Source: Bacillota bacterium
GTDB taxonomy: Bacteria; Bacillota; Sulfobacillia; RBS10-35; JAJYVM01
Assembly (NCBI GenBank): GCA_021792015.1
Contig: JAJYVM010000144.1
Span: 1-8,720 of the forward strand
Reading direction: 5' to 3'
Length of the DNA: 8,720 nucleotides
Positions 1 through 6,504 of this stretch are shown here, in pieces. The notes beneath the pieces are model-generated. The model worked only from the letters and a program-made list of their open reading frames with translations, ran no database searches and was not told the origin of the DNA. The translations under genes were made by a program, and so were the position numbers. Position 1 is the stretch's first letter; each line of letters starts with the position of its first letter.

Positions 1-444
1 AGGGAGCGCGAGGGCGAACAGGGCTGGTTCGGTGAGCGCACCGACGGTCATCTGGCGGCTGCTGCCGAGGCCGCCGAACGGGGTGCCCTGATCCAGCCCG
101 GCAAGGGCGATCGCGTATCGCTCCAGGGCGAGCAGACCGACGACCGCGACCAGGTCCGCGCCCCAGCCCAGCGGCGCCGGGCTCCACAGCAGCGGGACGG
201 CCAGGCATGCCGTCAGCACGGTGGCCAGGGCCAATCGCGGAGCCGCCCGGAAGATCCAGGAGGCGGCCGGGGGGCGCATATCCTGGCGCCGCCACTGCTT
301 GGCCAGCGTGAAGTAGGGCTGAAGCAGCCCCGGTCCATGCCGGCCCTGCAATATGGCCTTGCAGCGCTGGATCAGTCCCTGCATCGCCGGCGCCACGGCC
401 AAGACCACCAGCAACTGCAGAACCGCGCCTATCCAGTCGTTCAC
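1..444 (-). CDS. hyfC: HyfC/HycD-like membrane subunit of a group-4 hydrogenase-type complex (NuoH homologue), C-terminus cut by window edge
   Basis: The first 148 residues of a NuoH/HycD/HyfC-family integral membrane protein. This family anchors the hydrophilic hydrogenase-like arm and forms the quinone-site-like, proton-coupling region next to the antiporter subunit. Family signatures seen are LQGRHGPGLLQPYFTLAKQ at about residues 32-50 and FGGLGSSRQMTVGALTEP at about 123-140, with the conserved R130 and E139. Hydrophobic segments lie near residues 5-25, 71-87 and 97-117. I chose the GTG start (bases 442-444) because it gives a normal family N-terminus, lies 16 bp after the HyfB stop, and has a G-rich stretch (GGGGGCG) just upstream. 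Full-length relatives have about 300-320 residues, so roughly half is missing off the left edge. It is co-directional with hyfB and surely the same operon. An Mrp-like or other complex I-related assembly is possible, since the catalytic subunits are not visible. Confidence 0.88.
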   Translation of the reverse strand, partial: MNDWIGAVLQLLVVLAVAPAMQGLIQRCKAILQGRHGPGLLQPYFTLAKQWRRQDMRPPAASWIFRAAPRLALATVLTACLAVPLLWSPAPLGWGADLVAVVGLLALERYAIALAGLDQGTPFGGLGSSRQMTVGALTEPALFALALP

Positions 445-460
445 AGTGCGAGCGCCCCCG

Positions 461-2470
461 TCAATGCGCGAGTACCAGGAGTAGGACCAGCGTGGCGAGC
501 ATGTAGCCGAGATAGAGCCGGAGCGAGCCGGACTGCAGGCTGCGGACCCGGGCCGCGAAGGCGACCAACGCGCGCAGGCCAGGGCCGAACAGGTACCGGT
601 CGAAGACTGGCGTGATCCCGCCCGTGTAGGTGATGCGCGTGCGGAAGGCGGGGTTGACCGCGGATTCGACGGTCAGCGAGCGCACCGGCTGATAGAACGC
701 GCCGAAGACCAGCCGGAAGGACTTGGCGTAACTGGTGGCCGAGTACTGACTTTGAATCCCGAGTTGGCCGCCACAGGCCCAGGCTGGCGTGACCACGGGC
801 TGTGGGCGCCTGCACCCGCCCAGATGAACCCCCGCCGTCACCGCCGCGGCGACTGCCAGCGCCGCAAGGACCAGGGCCAGGGGGGAGACCTCGGCGCCGC
901 CCCAGGGCAGCGTCAGCAGGCCGGCCGATGCCACCGCCGCATGCGTCCGGGCTGCGACAGCGATCGGCAGGGACGATGCCGCCAGCGCGACCAGGGGTTG
1001 CGCCAGGATTCCGGGCAGCAGGCCGAGGCACAGGCAGAAGCCGGCGAGTGCGAGGGGCGGGGCCGTCATCGCGGCGGGCGCCTCGCGCGCCTGAGCCGAC
1101 TGCGAACTCCTGGCGCGACCCAGCAGCGCGGACCCGCAGACCTTGGCGAAGCAGGCGGCGGCGAGGCCGCCGGTGAGGGCCAGGGCCAGGATACCGGCAA
1201 AGCCGGCCAAAGCGAGGGACGGAGCGCCGGCCCCCGCGAGGCGGACCAGGGACTGGTAGGTAAGCCACTCGCTGACGAAACCGTTGAGGGGGGGTAGCCC
1301 CGCGATGGCTGCGGCCGCGACAAGCAGGGAGATACCGGTTAGGGGCATGCGCCCCAGCAGCCCGCCGAGGTCATCGAGGTTGCGGCCCGCGCCGGCCTGT
1401 TGAATCGCGCCTGCGTTCAGGAAGAGGGCAGTCTTGAAGAGCGCGTGGTTGATGGTATGGAAGAGGGCGGCGCCCAGGGCGGCGGCGGCCAGCAGCGGCA
1501 TATGCAGGCTCTGACCGATGATCGCCACGCCGAGGCCGATGGCGATGATGCCGATGTTTTCCACGCTATGGTGGGCCAGCAGGCGCTTGAGATCATGCTC
1601 CATGAGCGCCTGGAGCACGCCAAGCACGGCCGAGACCACGCCGAGGCCAAGGACCACCGCACCCCACCAGAGGGGCCCGGGCCCCAGGATGGTCAGGGTG
1701 GTCAGGACGAGTCCGTACGTCGCGATCTTGAGCATGACGCCCGACATCAGCCCCGACACATGACTCGGTGCGACGGGGTGGGCGCGTGGAAGCCAAACGT
1801 GCAGGGGAACCAGCGCCGCCTTGCTCCCGAATCCCAGAAGGAGGAGCAGGAAGGCGCCCGAGCGCAGGCCGGCCGGGAGGACGGAAGCCGCGCGGGCCCA
1901 TCCCGCGAACGCCATCGTCCCCGTCGCATTCGCCAGGATGAGGAAGGCGGCGACCAGGCACGCCGTCCCGGCATGCGTCATCACCAGGTAGACGAACCCG
2001 GCGCGCGTGACCTCGCGGCGCTCGCCGTCCGTCAGCACCAGCGCGAACGAGGCCAGTGACATGATCTCCCAGGCGATGAGGAAGGCCGGGGCGTTGGCGG
2101 CCAGCACCACGAGCGCCATCGCTGCCAAAAAGAGCGGCGTCAGGGACAGTACCCAGGCCTGCTTGGGCCGGCTGAGGTGGCGCACGTAGGCGTCGCCGTA
2201 AACCAGCGCCGCGATCCCGATGACCTGGATCAGCAACAGCATGAGGGCGGCCAAGGGCGTCAGGCCCAGGCGCAGCAGGAAGGGCGGTGGCCCAAGCTGC
2301 ACGGTGACAGGGGGCACCGCGCCGCGCAGGCCAAGCACCGCGACCCCCGCCAGTCCGGTGGACGCGGCCACCGCCAACACCGTGGAGAGCTTGCTCTGGG
2401 GCCACAGCGCCCCGGCCAGGCCGGCCACGGCCAGACCCAGCAGACTCGCCGCCAGGGAGAAGGCAGTCAC
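461..2470 (-). CDS. hyfB: HyfB-like proton-conducting antiporter subunit (hydrogenase-4 component B / HycC / NuoL-type)
   Basis: A 669-residue polytopic membrane protein of the NuoL/M/N-Mrp antiporter superfamily, closest in pattern to HyfB/HycC. Channel residues are in place: E135 (AWEIMSLASF), K217 (GFGSKAALVPLHVWLPRAHP), K248, and H338/H342 with K346 (FHTINHALFKTALFL). EHDLKRLLAHHSVENIG (291-307) and GLPPLNGFVSEW (391-402) are family motifs; E401 stands where NuoL-type paralogues carry lysine, as is usual in HyfB. The tail after about residue 560 (WACGGQ, YSATSYAKSFRLVF) is the HyfB C-terminal region. In the cell it should pump ions in a membrane complex with the HyfC-like subunit encoded next. 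The GTG start overlaps the ArsR stop (GTGA). No Shine-Dalgarno sequence precedes it, so reinitiation after the repressor gene is likely. No frameshift or missing core segment is seen. Confidence 0.93.
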   Translation of the reverse strand: MTAFSLAASLLGLAVAGLAGALWPQSKLSTVLAVAASTGLAGVAVLGLRGAVPPVTVQLGPPPFLLRLGLTPLAALMLLLIQVIGIAALVYGDAYVRHLSRPKQAWVLSLTPLFLAAMALVVLAANAPAFLIAWEIMSLASFALVLTDGERREVTRAGFVYLVMTHAGTACLVAAFLILANATGTMAFAGWARAASVLPAGLRSGAFLLLLLGFGSKAALVPLHVWLPRAHPVAPSHVSGLMSGVMLKIATYGLVLTTLTILGPGPLWWGAVVLGLGVVSAVLGVLQALMEHDLKRLLAHHSVENIGIIAIGLGVAIIGQSLHMPLLAAAALGAALFHTINHALFKTALFLNAGAIQQAGAGRNLDDLGGLLGRMPLTGISLLVAAAAIAGLPPLNGFVSEWLTYQSLVRLAGAGAPSLALAGFAGILALALTGGLAAACFAKVCGSALLGRARSSQSAQAREAPAAMTAPPLALAGFCLCLGLLPGILAQPLVALAASSLPIAVAARTHAAVASAGLLTLPWGGAEVSPLALVLAALAVAAAVTAGVHLGGCRRPQPVVTPAWACGGQLGIQSQYSATSYAKSFRLVFGAFYQPVRSLTVESAVNPAFRTRITYTGGITPVFDRYLFGPGLRALVAFAARVRSLQSGSLRLYLGYMLATLVLLLVLAH

Positions 2471-2847
2471 TGCTGAAGGGGCACCCGTGGGTCAGCGTCC
2501 GCCGGCGGCTCGCCGTCGGCGGAGAGCAGGCTGCGCATGGCGTCCAGTCGCTCGGTGAAAACGGAGCGCAGGGCATCGAGGACGACAAAGACCTCGGCGT
2601 CGCGCACCGCGTAGTGGACGGTGGCGCGGACCTTGTGGCTCGTCACGATACCGGCGCCGCGCAGCACGGCAAGGTGCTGGGAAATGTTCGCTATCGACGG
2701 GTCCACCTGCGCCTGTATGTCGGCGACGGACGCCGGACCTGTCCGCAGCACCTCCAGGATGCGGATGCGGACGGGGTGGGCCATGGCCTTGAGGTACTCC
2801 GCCTTGAAACGCTGCAGGTCGCCGAGCAGTCCGTGGGCCCTCCCCAC
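2467..2847 (-). CDS. ArsR/SmtB-family winged-helix transcriptional repressor
   Basis: A 126-residue ArsR-type DNA-binding protein. The N-terminal FKAEYLKAMAHPVRIRILEVL (split: F14-M22, A23-L34) is the classic ArsR entry helix. The recognition helix is about S51-R63 (IANISQHLAVLRGAG), followed by a wing near H71-A80. There is no cysteine anywhere in the protein and no ELCVCDL-type alpha-3 site, so it is not a canonical arsenic, cadmium or lead sensor. Its layout and sequence pattern resemble M. tuberculosis Rv0081, the autorepressor of a HyfB/HycD/HycE-type operon. It probably represses itself and the downstream hyf genes; that role is inferred. The assigned start is GTG at 2845-2847. The predicted transcription start falls almost on this codon, so the mRNA may be leaderless, or translation may begin further in (ATG for M22 at 2782-2784 is the next standard choice). 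The tail after about residue 105 is polar and probably disordered. Confidence 0.9.
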   Translation of the reverse strand: MGRAHGLLGDLQRFKAEYLKAMAHPVRIRILEVLRTGPASVADIQAQVDPSIANISQHLAVLRGAGIVTSHKVRATVHYAVRDAEVFVVLDALRSVFTERLDAMRSLLSADGEPPADADPRVPLQQ

Positions 2848-2853
2848 CGACGT

Positions 2854-2882
2854 ATCATGCGATCAGCTAGCAATTGTGTCAA
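2854..2882 (-). promoter_or_regulatory. Predicted sigma-70-type promoter of the arsR-hyfBC operon
   Basis: On the minus strand TTGACA (2877-2882) is followed after exactly 17 bp by CATGAT (2854-2859). The -35 box matches consensus fully and the -10 box at 4 of 6 positions. The -10 ends only 6 bp before the GTG of arsR, so the transcript would begin at about the start codon. The -35 box overlaps the first unit of a tandem 4-bp repeat array, which may serve as an operator. This is prediction from sequence only. Confidence 0.55.
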
Positions 2883-2910
2883 TCAGTCAATCAGTCAGTC
2901 GGTCAGTCAA
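2879..2910. repeat. Array of eight 4-bp TCRR units overlapping the arsR promoter
   Basis: Read on the plus strand, eight consecutive tetramers follow TCRR: TCAA, TCAG, TCAA, TCAG, TCAG, TCGG, TCAG, TCAA. There is no interruption over 32 bp. The first unit is inside the predicted -35 box; the rest lies just upstream of it. It could be a phased operator or an expansion-prone microsatellite. The AT-rich composition contrasts with the surrounding DNA. Confidence 0.8.
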
Positions 2911-2918
2911 GTTGGGGG

Positions 2919-3312
2919 CGCACGTACAAGCGCGGCATCTCCTCCATGGAGTCTGGCGAGCAATTGGGAGTCCGCCGGCAGACGGCCCAGTCAACGCTGC
3001 GTCGGTTCCGGAAGGCCGTGGTTCGGCGGGAGGGTATGGATCTGCTCGAGGGGCTGGGCGCGGCGGGCGACGGCTGCGTCGCCGGTGTCTGCGCGGGCCG
3101 CCGCGGCTGCGGCACGACCACCGCCAAGGTCGCAGTCGCAATGGCCCGTGAGCGGTCGCCCACCCTCAGCGTTCGGGGCTCAAGAGCTGACCATCCCCCA
3201 CCGGTGCTTCGCGTCGGGCAATGTTCGGGCCGGCAGCAGGCGGTGGACCGCGCGCAGGTTCCAGCTGCGGCTGGCCGGCGGGGCTTGGGAACGCGAGCGG
3301 GCGGGTGAGGCT
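2919..3312 (+). pseudogene. Decayed IS1595-family (ISXO2-like) transposase remnant
   Basis: A reading frame from about 2919 gives TYKRGISSMESGEQLGVRR, then QTAQSTLRRFRKAVVRREG, then a GRRGCGTTTAKVAVAMARE-like stretch (ending near 3153). This parallels the central IS1595 transposase pattern: KxGISALQLxRxLGVSxxTAW, then the leucine/arginine helix, the EVDE-FVGG catalytic strand and GKRGRGTT. The position expected to carry the first catalytic aspartate (EVDE) reads GAAGDG, so the active site is lost. In another plus frame, 3211-3312 encodes GNVRAGSRRWTARRF followed by LAGGAWERERAG. This resembles the second motif, NVxPGSxVxTDxxxxY, with its aspartate replaced by alanine. The join implies at least one frameshift. 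The N-terminal zinc-ribbon part and the C-terminus are absent or unrecognisable, and I could not find terminal inverted repeats. Recognition is from memory of the family pattern, so it is moderately secure; the second block is weaker than the first. Confidence 0.55.
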
Positions 3313-3923
3313 GAAGCCTGCGGGAGCGCCGGTGCCAAGGGCGTTGCGGCCAGCGAGCGTGGCAGTGGCGAGCGATGGCGAAGCCGGCCAAGGGCGATCG
3401 GGGCAGGCGGCGGCAGCGTAGTAGCAGGATGCGACACATTTCGGTGATACCCTGGCAGTTGCGGCGAAATTGGGACTTGACCTCCTCTCGCCGGTACCCC
3501 GCGTCCAGGGATGGACTCCCGGGGGAGGTCGCCGGCTGCGGCGGTCGATCTGCTCCACGATCGCGAATGGCGGGCATGAAGCCACCGCGCGCCGTTCCGA
3601 ATTCCAACCGATCCGCAACGGCGAGTTTACCCGGCCCTCTGTCGCCAGGCGCACACTGGAACCCATGTAAGGTCCGTCCGCCGTCGCGGGGACTGCGTTT
3701 GGACCGTCCCCCCAGATTCCCGGGCCGGCTGGTCACTCGCCTCACACATGTTGGGGACTGCACACCGGCCACCCCCGCCGTGCGCGCATCGCGACCATCA
3801 GCCGCATGCGCCGGCGTGACGCCCCGGCACGGCCCCACCGCCAGAAAGGGGGCGTGGACGGCGCTCGCCGTCACCCGGCATCCGATTCTCACCGCGGTCC
3901 GATCGCCAGGAGGAAGATGTCAC
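3313..3923. other. About 610 bp without a recognisable gene
   Basis: Several long open frames cross this stretch on both strands, but all are arginine/proline/glycine-rich shadows typical of GC-rich non-coding DNA, and none shows a family motif or a credible start. The patch around 3430-3485 is less GC-rich than its surroundings and may be leftover mobile-element DNA. Two copies of GGGGACTGC (3688-3696 and 3753-3761) occur; the first forms an inverted repeat with GTCCCC at 3706-3711. The last 20 bp carry the ribosome binding site of the next gene. Confidence 0.6.
3908..3913 (+). promoter_or_regulatory. Ribosome binding site deciding the membrane-protein start
   Basis: AGGAGG lies 10 bp before ATG 3924. 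It rejects both the much longer upstream extension of the frame and the nearby out-of-frame ATG at 3916. Confidence 0.75.
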
Positions 3924-4439
3924 ATGGTGCAGTTGGAACACGGGCGGCGACGCATCGGCATCGGGCGGGCGTTGGCGGCCGGCGCCGCGATCGGGCTCCT
4001 TGCGGCAGCGCTCGATGTGGCGGAGGTGGCCGTCTTGGGTGCCAAGTCGCCCCCCGCACTGGCGTCAGCAGGTGCCGGCTTCGCGGCGGGTGTGCTCGGC
4101 AGCTTGGTGTACTGGTGGTTCGCCCGGAGCCTGCGCCGGCCGGATGCGGCCCTCTGGATCACGACAATCGCCCTGGCGACGGCCATCGGTGTGCTGGAGG
4201 TGACGCTGCCGGCGGCGGCGGGCGGCGTGGGCTGGTTGCCCCTGGCCGGACTGATTGCTCCGCTCAAGCAGCTGGGGGCCGCCATCGGGCTGCTGCACTT
4301 CGGCGCCGGTCACTTTCCAGCCGCGTTCGTACGGGTGACGGTTCCGATGAACTACATTCCCGCCATACTGGTCGCCGGGCTCATGCCGAGGTGGACACGG
4401 GCCAGCAATTCCCGCACCCGCGCCCACGCGGCCACGTGA
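3924..4439 (+). CDS. Multi-pass membrane protein of unknown function
   Basis: A 171-residue hydrophobic protein that I do not recognise with confidence. Likely membrane segments are about residues 13-38, 47-67, 76-96, 103-127 and 136-154. The N-terminus is basic (HGRRRIGIGR) and the last 18 residues are polar and basic, pointing to cytosolic ends. The central part holds charged or polar residues within or next to helices (E34, K115, Q116, H125). Its general layout, four to five helices with a conserved-looking MNYIPAILVAGLMPRW near the end, recalls small DUF6069-like membrane proteins, but I cannot confirm that. The ATG at 3924 is favoured by AGGAGG at 3908-3913, 10 bp upstream. It is a single gene; both neighbours are non-coding and tlyA beyond converges on it. 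Confidence 0.75.
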   Translation: MVQLEHGRRRIGIGRALAAGAAIGLLAAALDVAEVAVLGAKSPPALASAGAGFAAGVLGSLVYWWFARSLRRPDAALWITTIALATAIGVLEVTLPAAAGGVGWLPLAGLIAPLKQLGAAIGLLHFGAGHFPAAFVRVTVPMNYIPAILVAGLMPRWTRASNSRTRAHAAT

Positions 4440-4654
4440 GGGCGACGGCCCGGTGCGGGCGTGCGCTGGCAGCCCGTTCCTGCCGTCTTCGCGGCCGGAC
4501 CATCAAGGTGCCCTGCCAAGGGCGAACCGCGGCAGCAGTGGGGTAACGTTGCGAGAGGTCAGCGCACTTCCGGGATGACGGCCACCCGGCGCCCGGCGGG
4601 GGTCGACCATGGCCTGCGCCGCTGGTTGCGGCAGGTGTGCCAGGCCGCGGGCTG

Positions 4655-4682
4655 ACCGCCGCCGGCACAGCCGGGGGGCGGT
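4655..4682 (-). terminator. GC-rich hairpin directly after tlyA
   Basis: ACCGCC (4655-4660) pairs with GGCGGT (4677-4682), and CCGGC (4662-4666) with GCCGG (4670-4674) around an ACA loop. It begins at the base after the tlyA stop codon. No U-tract follows on the minus strand, so it would be a GC-only terminator or a 3'-end-stabilising hairpin. Confidence 0.5.
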
Positions 4683-5468
4683 TCAGCCGGCCAGGGCCGT
4701 CTCCACCATCTCCGCCCACGGCCGCCCCGCGCCGCTGCCCCTGCGTGCCCACAGCATGAACTCGCGCACGCCGTGCTGAATGGGTACGGGGCTGGCCACC
4801 GCGCCCAGCGGGCCGATCCCCGCGGCGGCCGCGGCCGCGCCCAGGTCCATGAGCACCTCGCGGTAGACGGCCGGGTCCTCGATGCGGCCGGTACGCCGCA
4901 GCTCCGCCCGCGCCGTCTCGAAGAGCGGCTTGACCAGGCAGAGCAGGTCGGCCCGCTCGGCCAGCACCGGCAGCACGCAGCCCCACGCCTCGCGCAGCGA
5001 CAGGTACGAGAGGTCGAGGGTGCAGAGGTCGGGCCGCGCCCCGCCCAGGCGCTCAGCCGTCACGTCGGCGATGTTCGTGCGCTCCATCACCACCACGCGC
5101 GGGTCGGCCCGCAGCCGGCCCAGCAGCTGCCCGAAGCCGACGTCGGCCGCGAAGACCCGCGCCGCGCCCCGCTGCAGCAGGCAGTCGGTGAACCCGCCCG
5201 TGGAGGCGCCGGCATCCAGGGCCACCCGCCCGGCGACGTCCACGCCGAAGGCGTCCAGCGCCGCCGCCAGCTTGTCGCCGCCCCGGCTCGCGTAGCGGCC
5301 CTGCCCCCGCACGTAGGCCTCGGCGTCGGGCACCACCGGCGTGCCCGGCTTGTCGAGCCGCACCCCGTTCACGACGGCGCGGCCCGTCAACGCCAGGGCC
5401 TCGGCCGCGCGCCGGTCGGGGGCGAGTCCGCGCTCCACCAGCAGCCGCCACGCGGGGATCTGCTTCAT
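4683..5468 (-). CDS. tlyA: TlyA family 16S/23S rRNA (cytidine-2'-O)-methyltransferase
   Basis: A 261-residue protein, close to the usual length of TlyA. Residues 1-60 form an S4-type RNA-binding domain (LLVERGLAPDRRAAEALALT, then VVNGVRLDKPGTPV). SRGGDKL (61-67) leads into an FtsJ/RrmJ-like Rossmann methyltransferase. The S-adenosylmethionine motif is DAGASTGGFTDCLLQRGA (85-102), followed by DVGFGQL (109-115), MERTNI (128-133) and DLSYLSLR (152-159). K67, D152, K180 (VKPLFE) and E236 (VREFML) match the K-D-K-E tetrad of this enzyme class, so it looks active. Known members methylate C1409 of 16S and/or C1920 of 23S rRNA and set capreomycin sensitivity; which sites apply here is unknown. The ATG at 5466-5468 is chosen because the S4 domain begins immediately; the upstream extension is low-complexity arginine/glycine-rich shadow. 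No Shine-Dalgarno sequence precedes the start, and ATGATAC sits 5 bp ahead, hinting at a leaderless transcript. Confidence 0.95.
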   Translation of the reverse strand: MKQIPAWRLLVERGLAPDRRAAEALALTGRAVVNGVRLDKPGTPVVPDAEAYVRGQGRYASRGGDKLAAALDAFGVDVAGRVALDAGASTGGFTDCLLQRGAARVFAADVGFGQLLGRLRADPRVVVMERTNIADVTAERLGGARPDLCTLDLSYLSLREAWGCVLPVLAERADLLCLVKPLFETARAELRRTGRIEDPAVYREVLMDLGAAAAAAGIGPLGAVASPVPIQHGVREFMLWARRGSGAGRPWAEMVETALAG

Positions 5469-5823
5469 GGCCGTATCATGCCGGCCGCGAACCGGCCGGC
5501 CGGCAGCCCGGGCAGCCGCCACGCCAGGATGGGATCGGCGCCTGTTGCCGGTGCGTGCCAGGGGTGAGGCACGTCCCCGGGCACCCCCCTGCCGCCCCGT
5601 CCGGCCATGGCCGCATCGCGGCCTGCGCGCCGGTCGTCCGCCGGCCGCGGCAGGGGCCTGGCCCCGCTCCCTGGCCGCTCCACGCCGGCCGCCAGCGCCC
5701 ACGCCACGATCGCTGTCTCACGCCTCCGCACGCGGCCGCCACCCTCGCCCATGCCGCCATCATGGCCCACCGCCGGGCGCCGTGTCGAGGCGGGTGTACC
5801 ATTGTGCCGGGGGAGGGTGCAGC
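5469..5823. other. 355-bp divergent intergenic region between tlyA and the regulator gene
   Basis: This region should hold promoters for both directions. Next to tlyA, GCATGATACG (minus strand, 5473-5482) repeats a 10-bp string found at the arsR start. A hairpin CGTGCC/GGCACG spans 5554-5573. A minus-strand open frame of 101 codons (5465-5770) ends in an ATGA overlap with tlyA, but its composition looks non-coding. TACCAT (5797-5802) is a possible -10 for the regulator gene, without a matching -35 box. Confidence 0.5.
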
Positions 5824-6504
5824 CTGAGCTCGCCGGCGCCTGTCCGCGTCCTGGTGGTCGGCTCCGACCGCGGGCTGCTCGCGCTCGTGCGCGCCGCCCT
5901 GCCGCCCGCCCGCTACGTCCTGGAGGCCGCCGACTCCGCGGAGTCCGGCCTTGGCGTCCTGTTCGCCCGCCCGCCCGACCTCATTGTCGTCACCTCGCGC
6001 CCCGACGGCTTCGACGGCACCGCCACGTGCCGCGACCTGCAGACGGTGGCCGAGTTGCCCGTCATCATGCTTGTCCCGGAGGGCGACACCCTTGGCGCCG
6101 TGCGCGGCCTGACCTGCGCCGACGACTACGTCGCCCTGCCCGTCGCCCCCGAGGAGGTGGAGGCCCGCGTGCGCGCCGTCCTGCGGCGGGCGTCCCGCGG
6201 CGACGGCACCCTCGCCCCCGCCTACGACGACGGCCGGCTGCGCGTGGACTTCCGCGACCGCGTCGCCACCCTGGGCGGCGGCCCCCTGCCCCTGACGCCG
6301 ACCGAGTACCGGCTGCTGGCGCTGCTGGCGGGCAGCCCCCGCCGCGTCTTCCCCCAGCGCGAGCTGCTGCGCCGCATCTGGGGCGATGCCTACGCCGACG
6401 ACCCCCACCTGCTGCGCCTGCAGGTGGCCAATCTGCGGAAGAAGGTCGGCGACGGGTACATCCGCACCCATCGCGGCCTCGGCTACTCGTTTCAGCCGTC
6501 GTGA
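5824..6504 (+). CDS. OmpR-family winged-helix regulator with a degenerate (pseudo-)receiver domain
   Basis: About 226 residues in two domains. Residues 7-122 follow the CheY fold order (VRVLVVGSD, PDLIVVTSRPDGFDG, LPVIMLVPEGD, ADDYVALPV, EARVRAVLRR). The phosphorylation site is gone: the acidic pair is G13-S14, the acceptor aspartate is T57, the switch threonine is V84, and the conserved lysine is L105. Residues 137-226 are an intact Trans_reg_C DNA-binding domain (PLTPTEYRLLALL, RELLRRIWGD, VANLRKKVGD, IRTHRGLGYSF). It is therefore likely phosphorylation-independent. No histidine kinase is adjacent. Start: the only good Shine-Dalgarno, GGGGGAGGG (5809-5817), is 6 bp before a CTG at 5824, which gives a compact receiver N-terminus. 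In-frame GTG codons at 5794 and 5782 are alternatives with weak or no ribosome binding site. Targets are unknown; the upstream tlyA and the downstream genes are candidates only by proximity. Confidence 0.9.
   Translation: MSSPAPVRVLVVGSDRGLLALVRAALPPARYVLEAADSAESGLGVLFARPPDLIVVTSRPDGFDGTATCRDLQTVAELPVIMLVPEGDTLGAVRGLTCADDYVALPVAPEEVEARVRAVLRRASRGDGTLAPAYDDGRLRVDFRDRVATLGGGPLPLTPTEYRLLALLAGSPRRVFPQRELLRRIWGDAYADDPHLLRLQVANLRKKVGDGYIRTHRGLGYSFQPS

Noticed and set aside
441..1268. Minus-strand 275-codon frame inside hyfB
   Set aside because: Out-of-frame shadow of hyfB, with arginine/proline-rich composition and no domain.
2874..2948. ATG-led extension of the transposase-like frame through the TCRR array
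   Set aside because: The QSVNQSVGQS peptide is only a translation of the tetramer repeat; family similarity begins near 2919.
2614..3447. Plus-strand 277-codon frame running from arsR antisense into the gene-poor region
   Set aside because: Its first third is the reverse of a real gene (arsR) and no continuous domain exists; only the short 3211-3312 part resembles a transposase fragment, and that is reported as pseudogene.
2903..3892. Long minus-strand open frame of 329 codons
   Set aside because: It is antisense to the transposase relic and has a proline/arginine-rich product with no recognisable motif; absence of stops is expected in DNA this GC-rich.
4461..4655. 64-codon plus-strand frame between the membrane protein gene and tlyA
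   Set aside because: No ribosome binding site, no known motif, and composition like the flanking non-coding DNA. The 240-bp spacer holds nothing else I can support apart from the tlyA hairpin.
5465..5770. Minus-strand 101-codon frame ending in an ATGA overlap with tlyA
   Set aside because: The overlap is attractive, but the second codon positions are about as GC-rich as non-coding DNA here, the product is low-complexity Arg/Gly/Pro-rich, and no family pattern or convincing ribosome binding site is seen.
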